A stretch of 64,000 nt of DNA from [Phialemoniopsis] sp. UDSM-2020 (Eukaryota; Ascomycota; Sordariomycetes; Thyridiales; Thyridiaceae). The stretch spans positions 1,116,001 to 1,180,000 of the forward strand of contig JAEILZ010000001.1 of assembly GCA_018873225.1 (NCBI GenBank). The letters run 5' to 3'. Below the pieces are notes generated by a model. It was not told the DNA's origin. It saw only the letters and a program-made list of their open reading frames with translations, and did not search any database. Below, piece by piece: positions 21,434 through 31,001 of the stretch (its first letter is position 1; each line of letters starts with the position of its first letter). The position numbers and the translations under genes are program-made.

Positions 21434-23512
21434 ATGAGCGGTCCGCCACCACCGCCGCCTCCGCCCCACGGCGAGGCGCCCAAGACTACCGCTGGTGGTG
21501 GACTTCCACCGGGGAAATACGACATCTTTGTGATACCGGAGCACTCGGCTGGCTCAGGTTTCCTCTACCTACCGTCACTACGGCCCAACATCAACAGCTT
21601 CATTGCCGGGTTCGCCTCGGCCATGGCGCTGATAGCGTTGGGCCAGAGCATGGCGCCGGCTTTCCAAGTCTGGTGGGCCAACTTCCAGGGTATGGGGAAC
21701 ATGGGCATGATGATGCTCACCATCGCAGTGGGGTTGGGGGCATGGTCGCTTGGGAGGCAACAAAACGACGGCGGGGGAGGTGCTGGTTCTGGAGCTGGAG
21801 GTTCGAGCTCGAGGGGAGGTGGTGGTCATCCGGGCGCCGGCTTCGGCGGAGCTTCACACGGCTCAGCGTCAAGCAGTGCGCCGCCACCACCACCGCCAAA
21901 TAGCGGCGGTCCTCCTCCAAACAACCCTCCACCTCCACAGCCAGATCCACCACCGCAAAATGAGAAACCCAAGTCTTCATGGCAGCAGCGGCCACCGCCG
22001 CAGCCCGGTACGACCAGGACCGAGGCTCCCAAGGGAGCCTGGGAACGGGCCAGGGAAGAAATGAGAAGGAAAGAGGAGGAGCGCAGAGCACAGGAAGCCG
22101 AACAGAAGCGCAAAGAGGCCACGGCGCAGCGCTTGAGGGAACTTCGCGAGAAGGAGGCCCGAGAGCGTGAGCAGCGAGAGAAGGAACGACGTGAGCGGGA
22201 AGCCAAGGAGGCCAAAGACCGGGAGGAACGTCAAAGGAAAGAACGAGAGGAGCAGGAGCGAAAGGATAAGGAAGTCAGAGAACGGCGTGAGAAGGAACAG
22301 CGGGAACGAGAACAACGGGAACAGAGAGCCCGTGAGCTTAGAGAGAAGCTCGAGCGGGAAGCGAAGGAACGGGAGCGGCTGAAGAAGGAGCAAGAGGAGA
22401 AGCCAACCACCCGCGTTGGCAGCACCTATGCCTTCTCGGCCGTGGGGGAGAAAATGAGCCCATGGCCCAACGGTAAGCCTCCTGTTGCGACTCCATCCCA
22501 ACCTGCTTCGCCGGCATCTGCCGCCAAATCCGCCACAGCCAATTCATCAGCATCAGCCCAACGACCTCCCGCCCCGACCGCGAGGTCGTACGCAGGAACC
22601 GAAGACGACGCCTACTCGTACCGACCGTACGACAAACCGAAGCGCCCGACGCACAAGAAGTCCAACTCGGACCTGTCCGAGTCCTCGTGGGCTCCCTCCC
22701 AATCGACGGCACGGACGACACCTCCGCCGTCCTTCCGTGCCCCATACTCGACAAAAGACCCCGACAAGATTGTGATCAAGGCCGTCTATGGCTTTCTCAA
22801 CCAGTTTGCCAAGACGCCCTCGTCACAACTCATCTCCGGATTCGGCTCCGTCACGGACGGGCTGATCCTGCGAATCACGACCGAAGGCCTGTTCATCGAC
22901 GACGACGTCCGCGGCGTCGCCCAGCGCGAGTGGGACGTCAAGGCCTGGACGCTCAAGCTCGTAGAGGTATGGTGCCCCGCGCATGTTGCTGCTATTGCGA
23001 ATTCTGCCGCCGCCGAGCCCCCCCTCAAGCCCTCCGGGGCCAACACAAACAATGCTTCTTTCCTGCACAAGATGCACCAGCGCCGCAGCGCCGCCGCGTC
23101 GAGGGGCGAACCAAAGACCCTCGTCGGCGACGAGGCCGACGCGCACCTCGCCGACATGCTGCGCGAGTGCCGCGACAGCTGCCGCCTGGGCCTCTTGGGC
23201 GATTCTTGCTTCAACGCTGCTGCTGCTGCTGCTTGTGCTTCGACGACTTCGTCGAAATCCGGGAAAACCTCGAGTACTAATTCCAGACAGACGGGCGAGT
23301 GGAAGACGAAAGGGCTACACTTGCTGCGGGCCACGATCCGCGACCAGGAGGGCAAGCGCTACCTCTTTGTCATTGGCGAGGAGGAAGGGTGGAAGCTGGC
23401 CGTGGGCCTGCAGAGGCTGCGGCGCGGAACGCAGACGAGGGCGCTGGGCGTGGCTGGGCTGAGCGGGCTCGAGGTGAAGAATACGCTCGAGGTGCTTGGC
23501 TGGGGCCAGTGA
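21434..23512 (+). CDS. Membrane-anchored proline-rich coiled-coil protein, unknown function
   Basis: Single exon of 692 aa, not recognised as a named family. The N-terminus starts with a run of prolines (residues 4-11). A conserved-looking segment (PPGKYDIFVIPEHSAGSGFL) is followed by two hydrophobic stretches, residues 53-77 and 89-107, that look like a membrane hairpin. Next come a Gly/Ser-rich part, a poly-Pro segment, and residues about 200-330 made almost entirely of Glu, Arg, Lys and Gln, a long single helix or coiled coil. A Ser/Pro linker leads to a folded C-terminal domain (from about 440: DPDKIVIKAVYGFLNQFAK, LRITTEGLFIDDDVRGVAQREWDVKAW, RATIRDQEGKRYLFVIGEEEGWKLAVGLQRL). A role as a membrane-tethered adaptor is only a guess. 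The 5' leader appears spliced at 21110-21224. Confidence 0.8.
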   Translation: MSGPPPPPPPPHGEAPKTTAGGGLPPGKYDIFVIPEHSAGSGFLYLPSLRPNINSFIAGFASAMALIALGQSMAPAFQVWWANFQGMGNMGMMMLTIAVGLGAWSLGRQQNDGGGGAGSGAGGSSSRGGGGHPGAGFGGASHGSASSSAPPPPPPNSGGPPPNNPPPPQPDPPPQNEKPKSSWQQRPPPQPGTTRTEAPKGAWERAREEMRRKEEERRAQEAEQKRKEATAQRLRELREKEAREREQREKERREREAKEAKDREERQRKEREEQERKDKEVRERREKEQREREQREQRARELREKLEREAKERERLKKEQEEKPTTRVGSTYAFSAVGEKMSPWPNGKPPVATPSQPASPASAAKSATANSSASAQRPPAPTARSYAGTEDDAYSYRPYDKPKRPTHKKSNSDLSESSWAPSQSTARTTPPPSFRAPYSTKDPDKIVIKAVYGFLNQFAKTPSSQLISGFGSVTDGLILRITTEGLFIDDDVRGVAQREWDVKAWTLKLVEVWCPAHVAAIANSAAAEPPLKPSGANTNNASFLHKMHQRRSAAASRGEPKTLVGDEADAHLADMLRECRDSCRLGLLGDSCFNAAAAAACASTTSSKSGKTSSTNSRQTGEWKTKGLHLLRATIRDQEGKRYLFVIGEEEGWKLAVGLQRLRRGTQTRALGVAGLSGLEVKNTLEVLGWGQ

Positions 23513-24520
23513 GGATGACTTGGAAGGGGAGGTTGCGTGCGTCTGCTGTGCTGGAGTTGTGGATATCCTCGAGTCGTCTGGTATGTATATGAAGACGGCT
23601 GAGGGCAAGCACGCGAGGGAAGCATCTTACGAGGATGTGTTCGTGGATGGGTTCCGGGATGTAACTGAGAGGAAATGGGCTTGCTCATGCTTTATACCAA
23701 GGAGAACAGTACTGTGTTTACGGTGGATGTTGATGATGGGGGCGAGGGTGCTGGACTGGAATGTAAATACATACAATGGACATGCCACCACCCACTACCA
23801 CTTACCCTAGATTGGTTTCACCTCATTTGCATATGATGGATGGGGCTCTTATAAGAAAAATCGTCATTTTCAATTCCTGGAGTCTTCTTTTAGCATTTTG
23901 GTGAATGGATGGGTTCGGCCACTTTCACAAGGCAACAGATGCCCACGCCCACACCCAACCCGCAGCCACGGTAGCACCCAACCACACAATGCGACGAGCC
24001 TTGCTGCGCACCAATGTACTGTTCAAATTATGTGCTGGAATATAAGGCCTCTCTACTCCAATGCCTGTACTAGTACATATTTTTACCACTATGGAACTAA
24101 TATCACACAAAGACAACATTGTTTTTACCCCTGCACCACAAAAAGTGCCACTTTCTCTGGTCAGGTCACAACTCAAACAGATCATTACTATTGGCTACGC
24201 TAGAAGCATTTCCTGTTGCTTTGGTGTTTGAGTAAGTAAAACTCTTGAGAGATTATTTATACATCTATATCTTGCAACAATCGATGAGGCATAACATATA
24301 TAAGATGTGATGTGTAATAAAACACAGAGAAGCTGTGTCAAGGAAACGACGGTGTCGACCTACCTGTCACTCCCGTATCTATGTCCTGGGTTTGATTCCA
24401 GAAGTCAAGTTTATCCCGTACTTTCGAGAGCAGTTGGGAAAAGGGCGTTGCATGCCAAAGAAGATTGCGAGCAATAATAATTACAACTTGTATCCGTGGT
24501 GCTCAATCAGATTTGCATTG
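23513..24520. other. Intergenic between convergent genes
   Basis: No gene supported. AT-richer 3' flanks of the two neighbouring genes. A short stretch near 24390 (GGGTTTGATTCC) resembles a tRNA T-arm, but no A box, anticodon arm or acceptor stem fits around it. Confidence 0.5.
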
Positions 24521-25348
24521 TCAGTCCCCGTCCTCATCATCTGTCAAGAAACCACCGCCGCGTCCACTCTCTTCTGCTAGTTCAGAAGGAAGACGTAGCA
24601 TCTCAGCTTCTTGCAGGCCCCGGTCCTCCGTCTCCTGACAGTTCTCAAAATCAATCATCTTTGTCCACCCATCGCCAACGAGAAAGTTGTAACGATTTAC
24701 ATCACCGTGTACCAGACCCAACCCGTGAAAGCGTGCAAGGACCTCTTGGCAACGAGAGAGATGCTCGACACCAGCAGCCGTCCCAGGTAGCTTTTCCATC
24801 AGAAATCCAATGACACGTCCCTCTTCATGAATGTGGCCTAAGAACCGGGGCGAAATATCTGTGTGCTGGAGCAGGCGATAGATACGCGTTTCTGTCTCAA
24901 TGCGGGGGATCTCCCATTCGAAACGAGCGATTTTCGCGATGAATGTTGGGTTATTTGCAGTTTGATCTGAATTGCAGCACTCAAACGTGTTCATTGTTAA
25001 CAGTTCGAGCCTTTTCAGCGACAGGCAGTCAATATTTCTGGGATGCCAAATGTCCTGTACTCCAGCCAAAGGGTGGTTGTCGAGAGAGAAGCTGAGGGTC
25101 TGGTCTTTTTCCCGGCAAACACGGGCAACGGTCCATCCATCTTGATCATAGGGTAATTGTGGAATATGGAACAAAGGCATGAAAAGATCTTCAGACTTGA
25201 GGGTTCCAGCTGTGACAGTGACGTATTTAACTCTGTTGCCGAATCGGATTCGAAAATGGCTGTCGTCTCTTGATGAGGTTTCCATAGACAACACCTCGGG
25301 AGAAGGCAATGGTGGATCCATGATGGTTACTGAAGAGTGTTTGGGCAT
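24521..25348 (-). CDS. Protein-kinase-fold (aminoglycoside phosphotransferase-like) protein
   Basis: The model is 275 aa from ATG 25348 (MPKHSSV). The frame is open a further 20 codons upstream but has no ATG there. The C-terminal half has the features of the kinase/APH fold found in many small fungal proteins: a possible ATP-binding Lys in FIAKIARFEWEI (K139), helix-C-like ETETRIYRLLQ, a hinge after GFLMEKLPGT, the catalytic loop LVHGDVNRYNFLV (D216, N221) and the metal-binding Asp in MIDFENC (D233). The usual DFG is DFE, as in APH-like enzymes. The N-terminal 100 residues have no recognised domain. The substrate is unknown. It stands alone, convergent with the coiled-coil protein gene. Confidence 0.75.
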   Translation of the reverse strand: MPKHSSVTIMDPPLPSPEVLSMETSSRDDSHFRIRFGNRVKYVTVTAGTLKSEDLFMPLFHIPQLPYDQDGWTVARVCREKDQTLSFSLDNHPLAGVQDIWHPRNIDCLSLKRLELLTMNTFECCNSDQTANNPTFIAKIARFEWEIPRIETETRIYRLLQHTDISPRFLGHIHEEGRVIGFLMEKLPGTAAGVEHLSRCQEVLARFHGLGLVHGDVNRYNFLVGDGWTKMIDFENCQETEDRGLQEAEMLRLPSELAEESGRGGGFLTDDEDGD

Positions 25349-26252
25349 GCTGTATACGGGAGGATCTGTGATGACAAGATTTCGTTCCCATGCGTGGGTT
25401 AAGATCACTGAGTTTCTGGGAGGGAGGTGTTGACTTCTGCGAGTTTGGCATCTCAGGTCGAAGCTAGTGCCGTATCACACCGCCCTGCAGATCAACCCTT
25501 CAGGTCGCAACCGCCGAACCGCTTCATCCGTTTCCTCCCTGAGATTGAGCACTTCTGCCAATGAATCGCGATTCATTCAATTCAGTTGACACTTATCCTG
25601 ACTTCGCGCGCGTGAGATCCTGCCCTTCAGCGCGTATGCAGTATTCCCCACAATGACCGCCGACCCGGGCGCTTGGACATAAATAACCGACTAAGCTAGC
25701 GTAAGATGGGTTTCGAGAAGCGCCGCCCATTCACATCAGGAATGGTAGGCCTTCCCAGCAGGCTGAGCCAAAATTGGACTGAGATATAATAGGTCGAAAA
25801 GGGAGCCTCTAGGTCGAGGCTGAAAGAAAGTTGTACAGAAAACTGGCCAACAACACAACTCAGCCACCTGACTGAGCGGCTAGACAAGCAAGTATATTGG
25901 TATGTCAAACGCCGCAGGCCTTGCACTTGAACCAAGGGCACAAGGCGGGTTTTACAGTTTTGCCGTGGGTATATATATAGTGCCCCTGCGGTGGCCTACG
26001 TGAAGAAGTTTCTCTGCATCGACTCTTTCCAAAGCACATCCTCAACAACTTGTTGAAGCATAAGAACTTAATATACGAAATCTGCCGGCTGCAACCACCT
26101 ATCTTGACTATATAGCCCCGTTTCTGTCCCTTTTATCCACGCCGTCTATTGACAGCTGCTACTACACTGACACGGCGGGATACAACACTTGTACGTTATC
26201 AGCCCAACGGCAACTTCTTATGTCGCTAACATACAGACCACAATAGGTCACG
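25349..26252. other. Intergenic with a 5' UTR intron
   Basis: No gene in 25349-26190. The sequence next to 26253 has a well-formed small intron at 26191-26236 (donor GTACGT, branch GCTAAC, acceptor ATACAG) lying entirely upstream of the ATG, so the leader of the 65-aa gene is probably spliced. A TATA-like element (TATATATAG) lies at about 25971-25980. Confidence 0.45.
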
Positions 26253-26450
26253 ATGTGCACTCACTACTTTGTCGAATACACCTGTGGCTGCAAGAAGGGT
26301 GGAGAGTTTGTGCAGTGTGAACAGAGAAGGGGCACGAATGTCAAGTGCCAGCCCGTACGCAGGCGGCGAGGGAAGCGCTCCGTCAACTACTGTGAAGGAC
26401 ATCTTGTGAACCCTTCTGCACCGCAAAAATACTTCAGCGATATGGATTGA
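26253..26450 (+). CDS. Small Cys/His-containing conserved fungal protein
   Basis: 65 aa: MCTHYFVEYTCGCKKGGEF at the N-terminus, then CEQRRGTNVKC and NYCEGH near the C-terminus. The pattern C-H..C-G-C...C...C...C..H (Cys2, His4, Cys11, Cys13, Cys22) resembles small fungal proteins that begin MCTH(Y/H) and have a CGC motif; these are common and uncharacterised. Zinc binding is a reasonable inference. The basic stretch RRRRGKR in the middle could act in nuclear targeting or nucleic-acid binding. An intron just upstream in the leader and a compact ORF ending in TGA support a real gene. Function unknown. Confidence 0.65.
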   Translation: MCTHYFVEYTCGCKKGGEFVQCEQRRGTNVKCQPVRRRRGKRSVNYCEGHLVNPSAPQKYFSDMD

Positions 26451-26661
26451 TTTGAGGGTCATAGAGCTAGGCGCGCCACACGGGTTTAACAATAAGCATG
26501 TATGTATTGGAGAGGAAAGATCTTGAAGCTGCTCGTTCGCGAAAGTCATGGCAGAGCCTGACATAGAGCGGCAGACTTGTGTATCTCGAATTTAAACGAA
26601 TTCCGTGTGATGTCTGCAGCCTTGTGATGTGTGATGTGCGATGCAGGCGATTTGCCATATC

Positions 26662-27675
26662 TTATGTCACTGGCATTCCTCCATATTTGGTCCATTCCGG
26701 CTCTTCAACTGTGACAGTCCCCCGTTCGCTCGAGATCCACATTGCTTGAGCCCTTTCACAGTCTCGGAAGTGTTCCAGGAATCCTCGTCGCGAATAAAGC
26801 TGTTCCCGCTTAACGAAGTTGGTCTCACAGAAATCAGCCTCCAAAGCAACTTGGCAGCCCTTACAAGACTGGCCAAGATCCTTGTCGTCAGTCGTCAGGT
26901 CGGCGTATGGCAGTACTGTCGAGGCCATGTACCTCCATACCGGCGAGTCAGGTAGTGCATTGAGGGCAGTTTGTGCGTCCTGACCTCCCCTTTTTCGGAA
27001 GTGTTCGAGGGCATATTGTCCGGATACGAAAAATTTGGATCTCCGTTGACGGGAGAAATTCGATGAATATCTGCCAGGAATTGAGTTGAAAACCTTCCCG
27101 GACTTCTTAAGCTGCCCAATTGGCACACCAGATGCTTTGCTGAAGGCGTGGAGGGATAAAACGCGAAAAGATGGAGCCGACTCGATACATTGATAACAAC
27201 AACGAGTACATGTTGGGAGGAAAATGAAGCCACCAAAGAGACCACAGACCACACAAGATTCAGTGGTGAGAGTTGCATGGAGAGAAAGAACAGCGATGCG
27301 AGATGCAAGGCCTGTTCTGCAGAGTGCCCAAATGCATTCGAGTGCATATCTGGCAAGCTGACGATACTGGGGGATGCGCGCGATGCACTGCCGGGTGCTT
27401 CGATTTACCTGACTGAAGCGTAAGGCTGATTGGATATCGAGGTAGAGGCAGATTGACCAAGTCAGCTCTAATGGTAAACGCTGAAGTCGACCCATCCCTA
27501 TGCTTTGCATCGGACCTAGATCCTGGAATACTGATGACCGTGCATTGTCGTGACGTCCACTCTCTGCCGTGATGACGGAAGTCTCGAAGTCTTTCCTGTG
27601 GTAGGACGCGACTTGTAGTATGGTGGTGTCCAAGTTATGATTCACCACCGAACCTTCTTGCTGGGCTGTCGGCAT
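26662..27675 (-). CDS. F-box protein with a Cys-rich segment
   Basis: 337 aa from ATG 27675. An F-box (LQRLPLELTWSICLYLDIQ and SALRFSQVNRSTRQC, residues about 60-100) suggests a substrate adaptor of an SCF ubiquitin ligase that binds Skp1. A Cys-rich region follows (CVVCGLFGGFIFL then CTRCCYQC, about 140-165), which is typical of fungal F-box proteins with a zinc-knuckle-like insert. A further CKGCQ lies near residue 265. No WD40 or LRR is seen, so the substrate is unknown. It is divergent from the DRS1 helicase gene, with about 455 bp between starts. The N-terminal 55 residues are not conserved in type, and the true start could be a later ATG (MQSIGMGRLQRL). Confidence 0.8.
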   Translation of the reverse strand: MPTAQQEGSVVNHNLDTTILQVASYHRKDFETSVITAESGRHDNARSSVFQDLGPMQSIGMGRLQRLPLELTWSICLYLDIQSALRFSQVNRSTRQCIARIPQYRQLARYALECIWALCRTGLASRIAVLSLHATLTTESCVVCGLFGGFIFLPTCTRCCYQCIESAPSFRVLSLHAFSKASGVPIGQLKKSGKVFNSIPGRYSSNFSRQRRSKFFVSGQYALEHFRKRGGQDAQTALNALPDSPVWRYMASTVLPYADLTTDDKDLGQSCKGCQVALEADFCETNFVKREQLYSRRGFLEHFRDCERAQAMWISSERGTVTVEEPEWTKYGGMPVT

Positions 27676-28130
27676 GGCTCCTTCATGGCTAGCCCGTGAA
27701 ATATCATCTAGTTCCTCGGACCGTAAGCTGCTACAACGACGCTCTCTCTTCGCTGTCCTTGACGAATCGGCATCTGATGGAAGGGAATCAATTCATCAAT
27801 CTAAGGACGGATCGTTGTGGGGTCTACGCGTTTTCCCACTCTACGGAGGTAATGCCTGTTAAGCGCCGGGTGGTGAAACGCTCCCGTCAGTCAATTGGGG
27901 GACTTGCGCGCTAGAGATTTGGCGGGCAAAGAAGCTCTCACCGCTCGCGGCAAGAAAAAAAAAACTGGACTGCACCCAAAATTTCGTCTGCATTTTCCCC
28001 ACCTTCAGAGAGAGCAAGTCTCCCAGTCTTGAGAGACATCACAGCGTTCGGAAGGAAAGATCTTTCCCGCCAAGTCCTCAATTAATCGCAACTCTAAAAA
28101 TTGGTTCCTTGTTGATTCGATACTCCAAAC
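27676..28130. promoter_or_regulatory. Shared divergent promoter of the F-box and DRS1 genes
   Basis: 455 bp separates the two start codons. A poly-A tract (about 27955-27964) lies near the DRS1 side, consistent with a nucleosome-depleted housekeeping promoter. No longer ORF is supported here. Confidence 0.4.
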
Positions 28131-30497
28131 ATGGCACCTCACAAGAGGAAAGCCGTTGACGATTTCGTCTATACGATCTCGGACGACGAGGGCGATACTG
28201 TCGAGCCGGTCACCGAGACTGCTCCGCCGAAAAAGAAGAACAAAACGGTCAAATCAGCAGACGAGAGCGGCATATGGGGCGAGAATGAGGACGACGATGG
28301 CGCCATGGCATCCGACTTTGAGTTTGTGGCCGATGCTGCCGACACTATCGGCGACTTTGACGGTGACTGGGGCTTCGACGGCGCGAAGAAGGGCTTGAAG
28401 GAGAAGACAGACGTCCTGATCGACATTATAAGCAGACGAAGGAAAGGCGCGGATGCGGACGATGCGGAGGCAACTGCTCAAGACGAGACCCTCGGACTCG
28501 ACGAGGACGAAGAAGACGAAGACGAGGATGAGGATGTCGATCTAGACGATGACGACGATGAGGTCCTCGCAGCAGACGCATTCGGTATGGGTGCTGAGGA
28601 TGAGGACGAAGAAGAACAAGAAGATCAGGACATGGAGGACGGCGAGGAAGATGAAGATGCATCGGACAATGAGTCTGTAGCGACGGCTAATGAACACCCC
28701 GGCGACGCCGAGGCCAACTCGAGCGACGAGGACGAGGAGGACGAGGAAGAGCTGGCCAGACAAAAGGAGTTCTTCGCACCTGAGGAGGCTGTGAAGCCCG
28801 GCAAGAAGGGAACGTCCTCATTCCAGAGCATGAACCTGTCGCGACCAATTCTCCGTGGTGTGGCTGCCGTGGGCTTCACCAACCCGACTCCTATTCAGGC
28901 AAAGACGGTACCGATAGCGCTCATGGGCAAGGATGTCGTCGGTGGTGCCGTGACTGGATCCGGAAAGACGGGCGCGTTCCTCATCCCCATCCTCGAGCGT
29001 CTGCTCTACCGGCCGAAGAAGGTCCCCACGAGCCGTGTCGTTATCCTGACCCCGACTCGTGAGCTGGCGATTCAATGTCACTCCGTCGCCACGAAGCTGG
29101 CCAGCTACACAGACATCAAATTCTGTCTGGCTGTCGGTGGTCTGAGTCTCAAGGTACAGGAGGCTGAGCTCCGTCTACGCCCTGATGTCATCATTGCCAC
29201 GCCTGGTCGTTTCATTGATCACATGCGTAACTCTGCTTCCTTTGCCGTCGAGACTGTCGAGATTCTAGTGCTGGATGAGGCCGATAGGATGTTGGAGGAT
29301 GGTTTCGCGGACGAGCTGAACGAGATCCTGAACACCATACCCAAGTCACGCCAGACCATGCTTTTCTCAGCAACCATGACTTCGTCTGTCGACAAGCTCA
29401 TTCGCGCTGGACTGAACAAGCCCGCTCGAGTGATGGTCGACTCACAGAAGAAGACGGTCGGCACGCTTGTCCAGGAGTTTATCCGACTACGACCCGGCCG
29501 CGAGGAGAAGCGCATGGGCTACCTGATCTATCTCTGCCAGAAGCTTTACACGGAGCGCGTCATTATCTTCTTCCGCCAAAAGAAGATTGCGCATCGCGTC
29601 CGTATCGTCTTTGGCCTCCTCGGCATGGACTGCGTTGAATTGCACGGTAGCATGAACCAGGCACAGCGTATAGCCAGTGTCGAGTCTTTCCGAGATGGCA
29701 AGGCTAATTTCCTCCTGGCTACTGATCTTGCTTCTCGTGGTCTCGATATCAAGGGCGTCGATACTGTCATCAACTACGAGGCGCCTCAGTCACTAGAGAT
29801 CTACGTTCATCGTGTCGGTCGTACTGCTCGTGCTGGGCGCAGTGGTGTCGCCGTAACACTAGCAGCCGAGCCTGACCGCAAGGTTGTCAAGGCGGCGGTC
29901 AAGGCCGGTAAAGCACAGGGTGCCAAGATTGCCAGCCGTGTCGTCGAGGCGGCCGAGGCAGACAAGTGGCAGGACAAGGTCGACGAGATGGACGACGAGA
30001 TCGAAGAGATTCTCATCGAGGAGAAGCAAGAGAAGCAGATGGCGAACATGGAGATGCAGGTCAAGAAGGGTGAGAACCTGATCAAGTACGAGGAGGACAT
30101 CAAGTCGCGGCCCAGGCGAACGTGGTTCGAGTCGGAGAAGGACAAGAAGATGGCCAAGGACGCAGGGCGGGCGCAGCTCAACGGCGGTGGGCGGGACGAC
30201 AAGCTACAGAAGATGAGGGACACGCTCAAGCAGAAGAACGAGGGCAAGCTCAGCAACAAGGACAGGAAGAAGCTCGACTCGAGGGCCGAGAGGCTGAGCG
30301 GCAATGTGCCCGTGACTAAGAAGACGGAGGCGGACCGGGCTGGCCAGGGCCCGGCGTTGCAGTCCAAGCACCACAAGGGCATGGGTGCTGCGAGGGGCGG
30401 AGGTGGAGGCAGGGGTGGGAAGAGGGGAGAGTCGAGGGGCGGGAAGAGGGGAGGGTCGAGGGGAGGGGGGTCAAGGGGAAGAGGAGGTAGAAGATAA
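28131..30497 (+). CDS. drs1: ATP-dependent DEAD-box RNA helicase, DRS1/DDX27 type
   Basis: Nucleolar helicase needed for maturation of the large ribosomal subunit. Single exon, 788 aa. The N-terminal 230 residues are extremely acidic with runs of Asp/Glu, as in Drs1. Helicase motifs in order: Q motif [13 protein letters not shown], motif I TGSGKTGA (about 275), PTRELA, TPGR, DEAD in LDEADRML (about 380), SATM (about 411), then the second RecA domain with [26 protein letters not shown] and [11 protein letters not shown] (about 561). The C-terminus is Lys/Glu-rich ([28 protein letters not shown]), followed by an Arg/Gly-rich tail (RGGG/RGKR repeats, 30390-30490) typical of RNA-binding extensions. 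Length and order match the family. Confidence 0.96.
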   Translation: MAPHKRKAVDDFVYTISDDEGDTVEPVTETAPPKKKNKTVKSADESGIWGENEDDDGAMASDFEFVADAADTIGDFDGDWGFDGAKKGLKEKTDVLIDIISRRRKGADADDAEATAQDETLGLDEDEEDEDEDEDVDLDDDDDEVLAADAFGMGAEDEDEEEQEDQDMEDGEEDEDASDNESVATANEHPGDAEANSSDEDEEDEEELARQKEFFAPEEAVKPGKKGTSSFQSMNLSRPILRGVAAVGFTNPTPIQAKTVPIALMGKDVVGGAVTGSGKTGAFLIPILERLLYRPKKVPTSRVVILTPTRELAIQCHSVATKLASYTDIKFCLAVGGLSLKVQEAELRLRPDVIIATPGRFIDHMRNSASFAVETVEILVLDEADRMLEDGFADELNEILNTIPKSRQTMLFSATMTSSVDKLIRAGLNKPARVMVDSQKKTVGTLVQEFIRLRPGREEKRMGYLIYLCQKLYTERVIIFFRQKKIAHRVRIVFGLLGMDCVELHGSMNQAQRIASVESFRDGKANFLLATDLASRGLDIKGVDTVINYEAPQSLEIYVHRVGRTARAGRSGVAVTLAAEPDRKVVKAAVKAGKAQGAKIASRVVEAAEADKWQDKVDEMDDEIEEILIEEKQEKQMANMEMQVKKGENLIKYEEDIKSRPRRTWFESEKDKKMAKDAGRAQLNGGGRDDKLQKMRDTLKQKNEGKLSNKDRKKLDSRAERLSGNVPVTKKTEADRAGQGPALQSKHHKGMGAARGGGGGRGGKRGESRGGKRGGSRGGGSRGRGGRR

Positions 30498-31001
30498 GAA
30501 GAGCTTTGTGATATACCAAAGATACCTAAAGTACTTTCTAGAAATCTTTATCGTTTTTACAACATCCGGCTGCAAGTTCCTGAGCCTACGAAATAGAGCA
30601 ACGATCTTAATAAATCAAGGTCGAGTTTGGTGGTGGTCTAGGCCCTCAGCCTCGGCACCTAAACGTTTGCTGTTGCTGCTAAAATCGCCGATCATTCGCT
30701 GAGCTTAAGCACTGTCGGCGCGTGACGTAACCCTGCAGCCCCTCTGTAATGCGTGCAACGGTACAACCACAACGGTTTGGCATGGATGATGACGATTGAG
30801 CCACGAGCCATTTCCAGATGACCGCCCGGTCTAGCTCGTGTCCTGCGCCTCTGTCTCCAGCTCTCCTCCCACTTCGCTGCAGCCTGCCCACGCACCATAC
30901 CTAGACAAGTATACATCAATTATTTTCCATTTTCCTAGCACATTGCAGCCTGTTCTTTCCTCAAGTCCGCATCTATCTAGCCACTCTATCGACCCGTCTG
31001 A

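Noticed and set aside
24330..24420. tRNA-like T-arm word GGGTTTGATTCC
   Set aside because: No cloverleaf can be formed around it.
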